Shown here piece after piece: positions 45,850-57,484 of a stretch of 64,000 bases of DNA; the first letter of the stretch is position 1; every line of letters starts with the position of its first letter. The notes beneath the pieces are model-generated. The model was not told where the DNA came from and searched no databases. It worked only from the letters and a program-made list of their open reading frames with translations. A program made the translations under genes and the position numbers. The stretch comes from Podospora pseudoanserina (lineage: Eukaryota; Ascomycota; Sordariomycetes; Sordariales; Podosporaceae), in NCBI RefSeq assembly GCF_035222485.1, contig NC_085920.1:4588001-4652000 (forward strand), read 5' to 3'.

Positions 45850-48683
45850 GAAAAAAAATATTAATAACTTTATTACAATAAAGTTTAAAGGCTTTTTAGG
45901 GATTTATATATAACGTTTAAAGATTTCCTAAAAAAAATATTAAAAAACGTAAGTAAAGAATAAGTTAATAAGTTATTATTTAATTTTAATTAACTTTAAA
46001 GATTATATATTATATAAATGAAAGAAGTTATATTAATACTATAAATATAAATTCGATTAGGGAATATTATTATTTTTAAATTAAAAAAATATTTGATAAT
46101 ATTAATCGAAAATTATTTTACAAAAGTAATATTAATTTAATTAAGTTATTTTTTATAATATAATCTCCTAAATCGGGAATTAAATTAAAGCTAAAGCGAA
46201 TAAATTAAACAATGTTATTACTTTAAAAAAAGAAAATATTATACAGAAGATTGAAGTTATAAACCTTATGAATATTTTAAAGGCATATTTTCCGGTATTA
46301 GTTCTTTAACGAAATTATTAAAAAGGCCAAATTTTTTATTAATAGTAAATTCTTTTAATAATATTATAAATAAATTTCAGAAAAAGTATTAATAATATTA
46401 TTTTATAAAAATATTAAAAAAAAATAGTATATAGTATAATTTATAATTAAAAGGGTATCGAGAGGAAGGTAAAAGAGAAGAAGAGTTAATATTCTTTTTC
46501 TTACTTTAAATTATATGAATAATAAATCTTTATTTTTTTATTATTTGCTTAATTTATAAAGTACGATTATTAAACGATTATGTAATGGTTTGGGGTGTGG
46601 CCACAGGCCTGAGGGTTTGAGTAAGGAAGTAGGGCTCTCGGAGGATTCGGGGGTTCAGGGGTCATGTATATAAGCGGTCTGCTTCGGACATTCTATTTTA
46701 GACAGGACGTCGACTTTTATTTCTTCATATTTTTGTGCCTTGCACGCGTGCAGGCAATTCTGGCCCTCTGATCAGGCCGATCAGATGCTTATTATGTGGC
46801 CTGCAAGCCCATAGAGTCTTTTCTTTGTCCTACGTGGAGTGCGGCCTGCGAGCGAGCCACTGTCACGCAGGTGTGTTTATTCAGAGACCTTGTTGAGGGT
46901 ATATTTGTGGTATTGTGGTTGGTTTGTGTGTTTTCTCACCATTTCAGTAAGCCGTTTAAAAAGGAAAAAACATTTAATTAAATTTTTTTTTTATTAAAGT
47001 TTATAAAACCAATTATATAGTTTTAAGCTTTAATTATAAATATTTATATTAATTCTTTCTTAATTTTACTTACTTCTTTTTTAATATTTATTAATCGTTT
47101 TTTTATAATAACCTTTTTCTCGGAGAATCTATTATTCTGTTTAATTAAATAGCTAACGATTTTACTATTTAAATATTTATAATTTTTTTATAGAAAACTT
47201 TTTAATTAGGTCGAAAGAATTTTTAATTTTATAATATATAATTAGTTTAAAGTTATTATTAATTTTATTTAAGAACCTTTACTTATTACTTTTATTTATC
47301 GTTCTATTAACTTTACCCGTACTTTTAATAATTAAAATATTATTTATAAAAAGTATATTTAAACTTAATATCCTATTTATATTGATCATTTTGTTATATT
47401 TAAAGAAATTAATATTTATTATAATATTTTTTTCTTTTATTAAATTACTTTTTAATACTTTAAGATTTCATTTTTAAATTCTAACTATATAGTAACTTCT
47501 TTTTACTTTAAATATTTTTTTTAAATTTAATAAAGAAAACAAGTAAAAAAGAATAATAAATACTTTCTAAAATATTATCGATTAATTTAATTAAATAAAT
47601 TTTTATTAAACGGTCTAGTAAATGATTTTTCGGACATTAGTTCTTCGAAATCATTAAATAGGTTTATTATTTTAAAAGTTTATTTCTTAAGTTATTAAGT
47701 TATTATAAATATTACTTTTTAATTAAATTTAGACCGATATTAGTATCTAAAATTTAATTATATTAATTTATATAGTAAATATAATTACAATTATTATGAG
47801 TTTTTCGTAACGGTTTTTGATAGAATTAAAATTAAAAGAATATAATTATACTTTAGTTAAGTAAAAAGAGCGAATTTCAATTCAAAATATAGAAATTATT
47901 AATATAAAGGTATTTATTATTATAATTTAGTATCGATAAAAATAATTATTATTTTAAAAACTCTAGTAATAATAAATTAGCAAAATTAAAATATAATACC
48001 GTAATTTAATTCTTAGTAGTAAAAAAGTCAATTCGATTTAAAAATAAGAAAAATAGTAAATTAAATATAAAGCGTTTAAAAAATAATAATTAAGTAAAAA
48101 AAACAAAGGAAAGAAAAATAATTTTTACCTTTAATTAAAGGGAGAAATATAACGAGGAAAAAATATAAATATGAAAAAATAAAAAAAAATTTAGAAAAAT
48201 ATAGTATAATAATTTTTACTTTAAATAATTATTTCCCTTCATATTTTTTTTCCTTTAAAAATAAATAGCTTTAATAATTTTATTTTTATAATATAAACTT
48301 TAATATTCTTTTAAAGAATCGTAATTATAACGTTTTCGTGATTAACTTTCTTTAATTAATTAAAATGTTTTTTGATTTTATTTTTTTAAAAAAATACCTT
48401 TATATTTTTTCCTTTGTTTTTTAAAAAAAATCTTTTTTATATTTTAATATTTTTTCGTTTTATTTAGTTTTCCTTTCAATTAATTTTTTTTCAATATGTC
48501 TTTTATTATTTTTTTTAATTTTTTATTATAGTTATACTTTCCTTTACTTTATTTTTAAATATCTACTTAACTTTCTTTAGTCTTAACTATATATACATAC
48601 TTTTTTTATTTATATATATATTTTCTAACTTAAAAAACTTCTTTACTTTACTTAATATATAAAAAATTTATAATAATATTTTA
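45850..48683 (-). mobile_element. Older truncated copy of the Gypsy-2 3' half, with a solo LTR inserted
   Basis: From about 45858 this aligns with 35495-38020 in the same orientation, through the possible antisense frame and the pol C-terminus. It is more AT-rich and has lost most of the CpG still kept in the other copy. It is cut on the left by the Gypsy-2 5' LTR and on the right by the LTR-like repeat at 48684. The only large interruption is the solo LTR at 46586-46946. Confidence 0.8.
46586..46946 (+). repeat. Solo LTR of the Gypsy-2 family, nearly free of RIP
   Basis: 361 bp, inverted relative to the two Gypsy-2 LTRs, starts TGGTTTGGGG and ends ACCATTTCA. It is flanked by GTAA on both sides (46582-46585 and 46947-46950). 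The matching empty site is at 36221-36224 in the first copy (ATAA, one G-to-A away). It keeps CpA and TpG throughout. It is the least mutated of the three LTR copies and probably closest to the ancestral sequence. Confidence 0.9.
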
Positions 48684-49295
48684 TGTTAAAATACAGCTTT
48701 TGTTTGTGGATTTTACAATATTTTCAAGCCCTGTATATTACAGGGCCTTAGAGGCAATACAATGGCTTAAATCAGCAGTGTTTAGGGACCACGGTTACTG
48801 GAATAGAAGCTCGGCTTCCAGAAGCAATCCGAGGTCCCGGAAAGCCGAGCGCTAAAGCCAGTGCCCTGCAGCGGTCAAACGGTAGCGTAACGTGGCCTGT
48901 AATGTGGCCCCTAACCTTATATTTGGTTAGCATATTTAGCGGGCGTTCGGGCCCGGGAACGGGCGTTTAGGCCTGGGAACGGAGTCACCCTCGGGGAACG
49001 AGTAGAGGGCCGATGGCCTATAAGACCTCTGCCTCACACTCTATTCACTGTGGTATTTCTTAGTCTATAAGGTTCAATCAATATACTCGTTCACTACACT
49101 CATTAGTGCCTCACAAGCCTATGTTACAGTGATTCTCTTCTATATATTATAGAGCGCCGCCCCTGTAATCCACTTTCTTTCAGTGCTACAGCAACTATCG
49201 AATGCTGCAGTCAAAGTCTTCTTCGCTCTCAGTGTACTGCGCCGATAGCTATTTTAGCCTGTATTTACAGGCCTCAATAGCACCTATTTCAATAT
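48684..49295 (+). repeat. LTR-like repeat of a third family, not RIP-mutated
   Basis: About 610 bp of near-normal composition, starting TGTTAAAATACAGC and ending near ACCTATTTCA, inside AT-rich DNA. It has short internal repeats (GGGCGTTCGGGCCCGGGAAC and GGGCGTTTAGGCCTGGGAAC). Its first 120 bp recur at 49624. It is probably a solo LTR. The 3' end and target duplication were not fixed with certainty, and no internal coding region was found. Confidence 0.55.
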
Positions 49296-49623
49296 AATTA
49301 AACAATAAATTTTAGATTATATGTAAAATATTATTTAAAATTAATTCCGCAGTATTTAAAAGTTTTTTGTATTTGTCTTTTTATGTTTAATTTTTATAAA
49401 AAACTTTTAGATTTTTACTACCCTTTTTATTTTATTTTATTTAATACTTAAACTATATTTTAAATACAAAAAATAAATATTTTTATAACTAAATATTTTG
49501 TTTTCATTTAAAATAAAATTTTAACATAATTTCTACTATTTTTATTATTATTTGATATTAAATTTTTTATTATAAGTATATAATTAAAAGTGGAGATATA
49601 ATAAATTTAATTAAGTGAATATG
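49296..49623. other. AT-rich spacer between two LTR-like copies
   Basis: About 330 bp of extremely AT-rich DNA without a coding trace. It could be decayed interior of the third element family or remnant of another repeat. Confidence 0.35.
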
Positions 49624-49744
49624 GTGTCAAAATACAACTTTTGTTTATGGAATTTACAGTATATTTGAGCTCTGTGGAATATAGAGCCTCAAAGGCAATA
49701 CAATAGCTTAGATTAGCAGTGCTCAGGGACCACGCCCGCTGGAA
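49624..49744 (+). repeat. Truncated 5' part of the third-family LTR at the island border
   Basis: About 120 bp similar to the start of 48684 (TGTCAAAATACAACTTTTG through CAGGGACCACG to CTGGAA). Similarity stops at about 49744, exactly where composition returns to normal. The rest of the repeat is missing, so the border of the island is a breakpoint inside a transposon fragment. Confidence 0.7.
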
Positions 49745-50630
49745 AAACCGGGGAAACCATTGCGCAAACCTCCATCAAAATCAAGGGTCCAAAAGAGGGC
49801 TAGATGAGGATGCATATATTTGAGAACTGGTCCCCCGTGAATCTTGCTGCCACATGTCGTCGATGGCCTGGAACCTGCCACGCTCTCTGGCTCTTGTCTT
49901 CCTTGGTGTTTCATTCCTGGTGCTCTGAGACGGTGATTTGCGCTATCCTTGTCGCGTCGATCAGGTCTTGGCCAACCGCGCCAACCACTCGGATGCCAGC
50001 GCTCTCGATCCCTCATTGTGGCTGAGCCCCTTTCCACTCGAGAAACACAGCGGCAAACCGTCAACACAGCCGCTTGGCCTCGCACTCCCTTTTGCAAATC
50101 TGCGCTGCTTCTGTGTGAAGGAGGCCGGACCAACTCATCATCAGGGTTCAGACTCCAGATCGGTTAATAATAATCCTATTGCAACAGAAGAAGGAGATTC
50201 CCGTTTGGCATCTTCAAGAGTCTGGCTTGGGAAGCGCATCGTTGGATGCTGCGGCTCGTTTGGTATCTCATCCAACATCTTATTGTTTTTTTCGCTGGAC
50301 ACTGGTGGTCAATCAATCTTTTCTCTTGTCATCGCATCTGCAGTCCGACAATCTCGTCACTGGTTTTACCTCCGTTTCCGTACCTACCTACGATCTACCT
50401 TGCTTGCGAATACTACGGAGTATCCCTCTCACACCAACGGGTCTAGTCTGCGGCACCGGGTAGTGTGGCTGCTGTCCGCCCCCCCCCCTCCCCCCCGGGC
50501 TCCTCTCATTGTTCCTGTCGCCGCAACTCACCACCACCATCACACCGCACTTCGACTTCCCGCGCCCGCCCCGGCTTCCTCTTGTCCCTCTTTCATTCCT
50601 CTTTTCTGGGGATTAGCCAGGGGCTTCCCG
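49745..50630. promoter_or_regulatory. Upstream region and leader of the lipid phosphatase gene
   Basis: Normal composition, pyrimidine-rich towards the gene, with two C homopolymers of 10 and 7 bases near 50479-50497. An open frame runs through from 49938 into the gene, but its residues (His/Pro runs, no conserved segment) do not look like protein. This is probably promoter plus 5' UTR. Confidence 0.45.
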
Positions 50631-52229
50631 ATGCCCGACGATTCCATACGCCCTCTGATAACTGCCCGCTCCATCTCACCTGCTCCGACATTTCCAACTC
50701 GCGATACATTCGATACTATGGATCTCGCCGGCGATAACGTGGTGAGGAAGGGCAAGCTTTCTTGGGTTGTTGCGCTATCCTACGCTATCGACTGGATCAT
50801 TCTCATCGCCGTTGGCGTTGTTGGGTACATTTTAGGTCATATTACACCAAACAAGCGGCCGTTCGCGCTCGACGACCGCAATATTTCGTATGTTTTTGGG
50901 TCCCCTCCTCCCGCAATTGATGTCAGAGCCGCTGAAGCTGACGTTTGACCATTTTTTCACTCTAGATTTCCCTATGCCGAACAAGAAACAGTGCCAGTAT
51001 GGCTCGCGGTTGTCATCAGCGTCATGTGCCCGATTGTCATCATCGCCGTCATCTGCCTCGTTTTCGTGCCCGGTTCCACCGTCCCCCGAGGAACACCCAA
51101 GTCGTTAATATGGCAGCGCAAGCTGTGGGAGCTGCACCAAGGCTGGTTGGGTTTGGCTCTATCTGTTATGGCAGCTTGGATCATCACCAATGGCATGAAG
51201 AACTTGTTCGGAAAGCCGCGTCCGGATCTTCTTGACCGGTGCCAGCCAGACATGGAGAACCTCAAGGATTATATCATTGGCGGGCTGCTCAGATTGAATA
51301 GTTCATTGACTCCAGGCCACATCCTCGGTCCTGGCACCCTCGTGAGCCCCAACATTTGCACGAATCCCGACAAGGCTGTGTTGGACGATGGCTTTAGGAG
51401 CTACCCTAGCGGCCATTCTAGTTCAGCCTCAGCTGGTATGTAAACTCTTTCACAATGTCAAGGCAGTATCCAAACTAACAATCCTCCAGGTCTCGTTTAC
51501 CTCTCCCTTTTCATTGCGAGCAAGTTCGCGATAACAATCCCGTTTTTCTCCACTTCAGGCTCGTCGGCCGATCACGAAACCACCGCCGCCGCCTTCCCCT
51601 CCAGAACCCGCATTCCCAGCGTCAAGGTCAGCGGTCCGGATTCATATGAGCTTTCCAACCGCAGCCCCTCAGCCCTCACCAACTCCATGGAAGACCCGGC
51701 CCTCTTATCCAAAGGCGTGACGGCAACGAACCGAAAGATAGCAGCAGTCCGCCGTCAGGCCGCGGCGCCACCTCTGTATCTCCTCCTGGTAGCCATCATC
51801 CCCTTCTTCGCATCAGTCTACATTGCCGGCTCCCGCTGGTGGGATTTCAGGCACCACGCCTTCGACATCCTCTTTGGCTACCTCATCGGTCTCGTCGGCG
51901 CCATCTTCGCCTTTAGGTATTACCACCTCCCAATCTCGCGCGGTGCGGGCTGGGCATGGGGACCCCGCAGCCACGACAAGGCCTTTTGGGCGGGTGTGGG
52001 AAGCTACAGCTATGCCACGAGCCGCACGCGCGGCACGTACCGCTCGGGCGACGAGGAGGAGGCCCTAGGCGCGCCTATCGAGCCGTACGGACGGGGAAGC
52101 GGCATGAGCAGTGTCGCTCCTGTGGCGCCGAGAAAGGGCGGGTCGCAAGGGATGGACGCGAGGGACGAGGATACGTCATATACCGGGGCTTCGGGGAACG
52201 ATCAGAGCCCTGAGCCACATGCGAGATGA
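50631..52229 (+). CDS. PAP2-family lipid phosphate phosphatase (Dpp1-like)
   Basis: Three exons (50631-50887, 50966-51435, 51490-52229) give a predicted 488 aa. All three phosphatase signatures are present: KNLFGKPRP (KX6RP), SYPSGHSS (PSGH) and SRWWDFRHHAFD (SRX5HX3D). About six membrane spans are visible, including WIILIAVGVVGYILG and LYLLLVAIIPFFASVYIAG. The loop between PSGH and the third motif is long and Ser-rich. Members of the family dephosphorylate phosphatidate or diacylglycerol pyrophosphate in vacuolar or ER membranes. The hydrophilic C-terminal tail, about 90 residues, is low in conservation. An alternative start is the ATG at 50718 (MDLAGDNVV), which lacks 29 polar residues and may be the true one. 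Confidence 0.9.
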
Positions 52230-53288
52230 ACAACAATAATAACATGATTTGATCGTTGACTCGTTGACGCTTTGTTTCATGTCGTCATTTGGCGGAGGTA
52301 GGTGGGTTCTGGATACACACATGTTATTGGAATGACACAAACGACTGGGCTGAACATGGGACTGGACTTTTAGGACGGGCTGGTTTAGGGAGGGGCTGTT
52401 TTTTCTCTTTTTTCCTTTCCTTTTCCCCAAAAGGCAGGCTGGTTGATTGATTTGGAAAAGGGGCGAGGCGAGTGAAGAAGGGGGTGAGGTCGTTTTCTTT
52501 CCGACAGGGATTTATTGACTCGATCAGCGTTTGGTCGCTTGGTACAACCTCTATTCTTTTGTCGACTTTTTTTCATTTGGTAGTTTTGAACAATTCTTTG
52601 TAACGGGCGTTGGGGGCAAGCCATTTTCTTTAGGTGTGTATCAAAGAGACAGGTATCACAGGCCTTTTTTTAATCTTTTTGGGTCCGTTGGCTGGGCAGA
52701 ATCACATCTGTTTTTACAATCGATTAATCTGTGTGGACCACATGCTATGTGTGATATCACTTGAGAGAAGCTGAGCATATGGACAAGGCGCTGAACCGTG
52801 AAGAAGGGTCGTATGAGTCTCATTACATACAGACAGCCTGGTAAGAAGTACTCATCCAGGTCAATGTACAGCTACTTCATCAATCCTAACACCGATCCCC
52901 ACACCCATCCAATTAACCCCCTCCTCCCCCTCCCTCCGCAAGCCAAGCCCCCTTTCTCACAGTGAACGCCAGAGTGTAGATGCTGCCAACCAAAGCCCAG
53001 TAAAAGTTCCATATGTGTTGTGCGTGTGGTATTGTGTTGTTATAATGTTGTGACAAGTGACCGCTCCTTCAGCAGTGCGTTGCAGCGGAAAAACCCCATC
53101 AAGACCAAAATGGAAAAAAGACGCTGAATCAAAAGCTCCAAGAAAAGCCCAGAACCACTACCAGAAAAAAATGCATGATCCGTTCAAATGTAAACCAAAC
53201 ACCACCACTTCCGAACCCACAGAACCCATCTACACATCGTGCCCCCACCTGGGATCGCCACCCACACATACGTTCATCCAGTCTCGAT
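52230..53288. other. Intergenic region between two convergent 3' ends
   Basis: 1.06 kb between the tails of the lipid phosphatase (plus) and CK2 beta (minus) genes. It contains T-rich tracts near 52390-52580. No gene is seen. Confidence 0.5.
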
Positions 53289-54315
53289 TCACTGCAGTGT
53301 AGCGACCTCTCCAGCACCCCGGTATTGCACCACCGCCGCAGGGTTGTGATTCATAGCATCCTCCATCATCTCCTCCTCTTCGTCCTCCTCCTCTTCGTCC
53401 TCATCGTCGTCCTCCCCGTCCACCTTGGCAAAGCCGCTGTCCACCTCCATCTTCCGCAACCTCCTCCTCATCTCCCCCCGCTCCTTGTTCTGCCACCTCA
53501 CCAGGGCAGCCGCGGCGTGCACCTTGAATCCGTAGACGCGGGGAACGTACCGCTCTGTGGTCTTGGGGGGCACCAGAGCGGGATAGACCTGGAAGAGGAT
53601 GTTGTGGAATGAGGTCCCAAAATAGGCCCCGTCAATGGCCGAGTGGCGGGTTGATTTGGGGTTGTAGATGTCCTCGCAACGGGCGCAGTAGAGCTTGACA
53701 GCCTTTTGGTTGGCCACGTCCGAGAGGCCCATCGGGAGGAGGGGGTGGGAATGGCACATCACGCGGGGGCATTTTCCAAAGTCGCATTTCTTGTACTTCT
53801 CCAGCTGTTTTTGGTGGGTGATTCATATCAAATTAGCTCTCCAAAATATGACAAGGAACAAAGGCTTGAAGGGATGCGAAATCAAACAAAACATACCATC
53901 TTTGCCAGGCCGCGCGTAGTGACGATATACCGAGCGTGAATAAGTCCATACAAATGCCTCGCCGACTTTTCTATGGTCTCGCGCATCTCATCGTCGCAGT
54001 CGAGGTCGAACACGTCCGTGATCAGGTCGAGCGCGTATTGGTAGTACTGAACCTCGGTGTTCAGTCCCGTCAGGTTGAAGCGGTCTGTCAGGTAGTCTTC
54101 ATCGATTTCGCAATAGTATTCGTTGCCGCGCGACGAGATGAACTGTTGCGATGTGCGTCTGTTAGCTGGCATGGTGTTGTTTTTTTCGTTGCTAACGAAG
54201 TGTATAAGGGGGAGGAAGGGGGGGGGAGGGGGGGAAATATATGGCATACCCAATCCCTCCAGTAACTGGTGTAGTCACTGTCTGAGTCGCTTACAAAATC
54301 ATCCATGCCGGCCAT
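53289..54315 (-). CDS. ckb1: Casein kinase 2 regulatory (beta) subunit
   Basis: Three exons on the minus strand (54315-54250, 54142-53897, 53804-53289), predicted 275 aa. The start MAGMDDFVSDSDSD is acidic. The family signatures follow: FISSRGNEYYCEIDEDYL, DRFNLTGL and DLDCDDE. The zinc-ribbon cysteines read CPRVMC with C-x2-C later (LYCARCEDIYNPK). The segment GTSFHNILFQVYP is the conserved dimer and catalytic-subunit contact region. The C-terminus has a highly acidic Glu/Asp run (about 240-262) encoded by CTC/CTT/GTC-type minus-strand repeats. The protein stabilises and targets the CK2 holoenzyme; CK2 beta is also needed for clock and growth functions in Neurospora. Confidence 0.95.
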
Positions 54316-54864
54316 GTTTGTCGCGCGCGCAGAAAGGGGCCGATGGTCGAAAGGATGATTTGTCTGTCTGGGGGTTCGTTCGGGCAACACCCTAAACCGG
54401 CGGCTTGCTGGATGGGGGACGGGACGGGAGAGGGTCGACGGGAGGAGCTTGGGTGAGAGCGGTCTGGGTTGGCGGACGCGTTGTACGTGACAACGGGCTG
54501 AAATAACACTGCTGAGCGCCGATGATTCGTGTGCGATGCGGCTCTTCGATGGTATGTTGGCCAAATCTTTGGCTGACTTGGACTGGCCTTGAGGTTGGAT
54601 TGATGGCCTGTGGTGGGGGACTTTTGCGCACTGTGGTGAAGAGGGTCCCAAAGCGAGGGGCAGGGACCTGCCATTATTTCTGCCGATGTACACCGCCTCC
54701 CCTATCAACATGACCCCCCCGTAGTCTTCATGTGCAAGTCAAAGACAATATATTGCAGCAGAAAATCAAGACATGATTGTTGTGTCAAATTGACGTAATG
54801 CAGTTCAGTCACTGATCCAGCCACATCACCAATATATTCTAGCACACAATCCAAAGCCAAACCA
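54316..54864. promoter_or_regulatory. Promoter region of the CK2 beta gene and 3' flank of the GST-fusion gene
   Basis: 550 bp between two genes on the same strand. No convincing gene or fixed-distance TATA box is seen. Confidence 0.45.
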
Positions 54865-56956
54865 TCAGACATCACCCCCCTGGAATCTCGCCTGAAATGC
54901 CTTGATCAGATCTCCCATCGACTTCTCATAGAGCTCCGGTTTACTCGTCGTATTCTTAACATACTCATTCTGCTCCAGCGCATCAACCCACTTCTTCCAC
55001 CTCATCTCCAACAGAGGTTGCGTCCATCCCGGCAGTTGGCGAAGAAGATAAGGCAAACGGATCGCGAAAGGGGCGAGGTGAATGTCGACAAGACTGAAGT
55101 GGTCACCCAAGAAGAACGGTCCGTTTTCTTCGGCGTGTTGGACCAGCTCGGCGATATCTCGCTCCAGCTTTTCCGCCGCTTGTCTCTTGGGTTCCTCTTC
55201 AGTAGCCGATACGAGGAGGTAAAATGATGGAACTATTCTTGAGTTTATCTGTTCACGCGATTAGTCCTGTTTCAAAAAAGAGATGATGAAGTGGATGTCG
55301 ACATGGCCTTCTTACGAATTCTATCCACAGCCGGCAATTTGCTTTCAATCTTGCATCAGTAGGCAGCAATACTAAATTTCCATGGCCTGAATCTACGAGC
55401 TTTTTCAACTCACTTGTCAGCACCGAAGGCGTATCACGACGAAGCATCAACGCCCAGGTGGGCACAACACCTACATATTCAAGAATGACTGTGCTTTCTG
55501 CGCAAGCCCAGTCACCTTGTCGAATGGCGGGCACCAGGCCTCTCGGATTCGCTTCGAGCAGCAGGGTAGGCTTCGGCTTTTGCAGAGGGTAGATCTCGCA
55601 ATATCGATAGTCAAACCCTTTGGCTTCCAGAGCAATCCAGACTCGTTGCGAAAAGGGGCTAATCGGCTGCCGTTAGCAATGAGAGCTGAAGAGGGTCGAA
55701 CGGCATTGCTCGCCTACCAGAAACAGGATGCGTAAAACTTGATCACGCCTTCTTTGGCATGCTTCTTTGCGGTCTCGGCGGCAAGCCCCGTTGCCTTCCA
55801 AGGTGATAATGACGACGGCTTTGGTGGGCGTTTCACATCCTTTTGTCGTTTCGACCGCTTCCGTTCCCTCTCCTGCTCGGCCAACTCTCGATGTCTTGTG
55901 CTCTTCTTGATTTGATCACTCCTTGCCAAGTCGTGTTTGTGCTCTGCAGGTTTGCCGTCGCCAACGCCGTTTGTGACACTTCCGTTGATGCGTTGAAAAG
56001 TGTAAAAAACTTGGTCCTGATGTCGGATACGCGCAAGAGCCTGCCCAAGTTCCGGATTGTTCGTGGCGGCAGCTTCCAGTTCTGCAGTAGAACCTGGCTC
56101 ATACTTGGTGATTTTTATCTTGACATCGCACAAGCCAAGACCGCGAGCATTTCGTTTCCTCTTCTTCTTCAGGGGGTCATCTGACTTTTTGGTTCCCGAA
56201 GGGCGGCCCTTGAGACGACAGTCATAATACTTCGCTTCAAAGGGCTTGCTCTTGTACTGTTGCGTCGAGCGGTGGCTGTAAATGTTGTCGATCCAGGGGA
56301 AGTACGTCTCGTACCTTGAAGCCGTTGTGTTCCGTTGAGTATACCATATTCACACAAGACAAATGAAAGGCTCAGACTCACTCCTCGTTGCTCAGTAACA
56401 CCATATCCTCCAGATCAAACAACTTTTGTCTCCATGCTTTGACCGCCGAGGACTCCTCTCTCAGCGGAGTGACGCCATGCCCATGGTGTGATGTTGGCTG
56501 AGCGGGTGAGTTTGGTGTCACTGCAGGTGAGCTCAAGCCGTCAAAAAGGCCAGGCGTAGTAGAAGACGCAGGTGTGTCGGTATGCCTCCCGACCTCCTGG
56601 CCTTGGCGCTGATGAGGCAGTTGCTTTCTCTGGTGTGTTTGTTGCTGTCGATGCTGGTGTGCTTCATGTGCCACGGTACTGATTTCAGATCGACGGTTGT
56701 TATAGTTGCTGGCATACCCACTCAAGTCAGCGGGAAAGACAGGACTATTACCCGGAAAACTATCAACTCGTGGCACACTTAGAGCAGGTAGGCCATGGGT
56801 CGAGTGAGAGTGTTGGATTTGTTGCGAATCCCCAGCTTCCCGGCCGCTGTGAAGGTGAAGTTGATGCTGCGGTCCGTGATGTGGGTGTAAGAGCAGTGGG
56901 GAGCGGCTTGAAGAACGGGGCCCAGCTTCAACGCCAGGCACATACAATGAATCCAT
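54865..56956 (-). CDS. Omega-like glutathione S-transferase fused to a basic N-terminal domain
   Basis: Five exons on the minus strand (56956-56382, 56314-55718, 55658-55475, 55408-55316, 55248-54865) close to a predicted 610 aa. Residues 1-190 are rich in His, Gln, Ser and Pro. From residue 192 a conserved-looking segment reads YETYFPWIDNIYSHRSTQQY and then KYYDCRLKGRPSGTKKSDD, KKKRKR: an AT-hook-like GRP core with a nuclear-localisation-type cluster. A charged coiled-coil linker follows (about 300-365). The GST N-domain starts near 380, with the omega/GTO-type active site CPFSQRV (Cys391) and the glutathione-binding ESTVILEYL. The helical C-domain follows (LLPTDARLKANCRLWIEF, GDHFSLVDIHLAPFAIRLP). 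The catalytic part is confident. The function of the fused part is unknown, and a nuclear thiol transferase is only an inference. Two separate genes cannot be excluded without transcripts. Confidence 0.8.
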
Positions 56957-57484
56957 GATCGGTTTTCGCAGACATAACTCGAGACGGAGCCTTGCGTGTG
57001 AATATACACAGGCTTCAACTTGCAGTGGTCATGATACTCTTCTTAACCAAGCTTAGTCCCCAGTGACGAATCACGAGTAGGCCACCACTCCTGGCATGCA
57101 GTTAGTCTGAAGAATCCTAACTGCCGTATGAGATATCGAGAACCGTGGAGGGCAGGGTGAAGGATGCCGGGCGTCGGCAGCGGCAAAGAGGAAGTCTGCT
57201 GAAAGGCTGAAGGCCAGTCGAGGGGTTGCCTTGCCGTTGCACGGACCACATATATCAGCCTGGAGGGGCTTGGCGCCCATGATCACAGTGCCTCGTTCCC
57301 GAACGAGAGGTGAGATTGGGGATGTTGGTATGCTGATTTATTATATCAGGCACCTATAGAGCGCCCGATTCGATGATGATAGTAAGGTAGCAAGTGCTGC
57401 TCCAAGAACCTAACTCTCTGTTGTTCTATATCCAACTTGGCGCAATCCTCAGCCATACTACTCCAACTGTTGTTATAGACACTA
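56957..57484. promoter_or_regulatory. Promoter region of the GST-fusion gene and 3' flank of ric1
   Basis: 530 bp between two genes on the minus strand. No supported gene is present. Confidence 0.45.

Noticed and set aside
46796-46981. 61-codon plus-strand frame in the solo LTR
   Set aside because: It lies in the non-coding LTR and runs into the AT-rich flank.
45850-48683. Long direct repeats at 35495-38020 and 45858-48683 read as 2.5-kb LTRs of one element
   Set aside because: The repeats include the integrase C-terminus, lack TG...CA ends, and a better pair of LTRs with PBS and PPT exists. It is a duplicate element fragment instead.
49938-50630. In-frame upstream extension of the lipid phosphatase by 231 codons
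   Set aside because: Composition is His/Pro/Ser-rich and unlike protein; family members begin near the first membrane span, so this was treated as promoter and leader.
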